A DNA stretch of 52,333 bases from Proteus faecis (GTDB taxonomy: Bacteria; Pseudomonadota; Gammaproteobacteria; Enterobacterales; Enterobacteriaceae). The notes under the pieces are model-generated. The model saw only the letters and a list, made by a program, of their open reading frames with translations, searched no databases and had not been told where the DNA came from. Each line of letters opens with the position of its first letter. Position 1 is the stretch's first letter. Location of the stretch: assembly GCF_003144395.1 (NCBI RefSeq), contig NZ_PENZ01000011.1, positions 1 through 52,333 on the forward strand, read 5' to 3'. This document shows, piece after piece, positions 52,220 to 52,333 of the stretch. Made by a program: the position numbers and the translations under genes.

Positions 52220-52333
52220 TCATCTACGTAACTTATATTCTGCAAACCAAGTCCCTATTCCAACGACTAACCCAGCCCATAGACTTGCTTTAATAATTTT
52301 CTTTAAAAACTCGATCGAAAAAAGAAAATCTCC
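52220..52333 (-). CDS. C-terminal end of a small membrane-associated protein, 5' cut by window edge
   Basis: The last 37 codons and TGA of a leftward gene are present. They read GDFLFSIEFLKKIIKASL then WAGLVVGIGTWFAEYKLRR. A hydrophobic span at about the last 24-10 residues is followed by a basic tail, suggesting a single-pass inner-membrane segment with a cytoplasmic end. I do not recognise the family. The terminator about 80 nt beyond supports a real gene. The 5' part lies outside the window, so its length is unknown. Confidence 0.5.
   Translation of the reverse strand, partial: GDFLFSIEFLKKIIKASLWAGLVVGIGTWFAEYKLRR

Overview
The window looks like chromosomal, mostly core DNA from an enterobacterium of the genus Proteus (Morganellaceae). 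The proteins are close to E. coli K-12 orthologues, but the DNA is clearly AT-rich. A YcfJ-like protein without the glycine-zipper block, matching Proteus UmoD, sits between mfd and ndh. The species is not resolved; P. mirabilis or a close relative is the best guess. No rRNA, tRNA, prophage, insertion sequence or CRISPR array was seen.

Layout. (1) 1-9.3 kb: the end-truncated icd reads left. The block rluE-nudJ-mnmA-hflD-purB-phoP-phoQ-roxA reads right and covers RNA modification, nucleotide metabolism, magnesium/peptide sensing and ribosome hydroxylation. (2) 9.3-10.1 kb: a low-complexity interval with a small membrane protein and a possible decayed or two-part small ORF. It has a promoter-like sequence, a hairpin that could hide a Shine-Dalgarno sequence, and a terminator. 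(3) 10.1-19.2 kb: pepT, cobB and lolE-lolD-lolC (lipoprotein release) read left; mfd (transcription-coupled repair) reads right. (4) 19.3-27.1 kb: umoD, a very AT-rich gap, ndh with an upstream FNR box, ycfP-nagZ-thiK-lpoB-ycfL-hinT (peptidoglycan recycling and synthesis, thiamine salvage) and ycfH, all leftward. (5) 27.1-37.1 kb: an ERIC repeat, then holB-tmk-mltG-pabC and the fatty-acid/phospholipid cluster fabF-acpP-fabG-fabD-fabH-plsX-rpmF-yceD, leftward. (6) 37.2-43.3 kb: yceF and an unknown lipoprotein (rightward), rluC (leftward) and rne with a long leader (rightward). To this point the order follows the E. coli 24-26 min region, with several E. coli genes absent (nagK, potABCD, ptsG and fhuE, ldtC/bhsA).

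(7) 43.4-52.3 kb: synteny with that E. coli segment ends after rne. The genes are tmaR, a LacY/CscB-type sugar:proton symporter with two identical palindromic operators and a CRP-like site, sbcB, dld, a LysR regulator divergent from a thiamine-diphosphate 2-oxoacid decarboxylase (IpdC-like), and the 3' end of a small unidentified gene.

I found no convincing undescribed multi-gene system. The best leads are regulatory or small-gene signals: the 9.75-10.1 kb small-ORF locus, the LacI-type operators of the orphan permease, the dyad between lysR and the decarboxylase, the tandem dyads before phoP, and the UmoD architecture.
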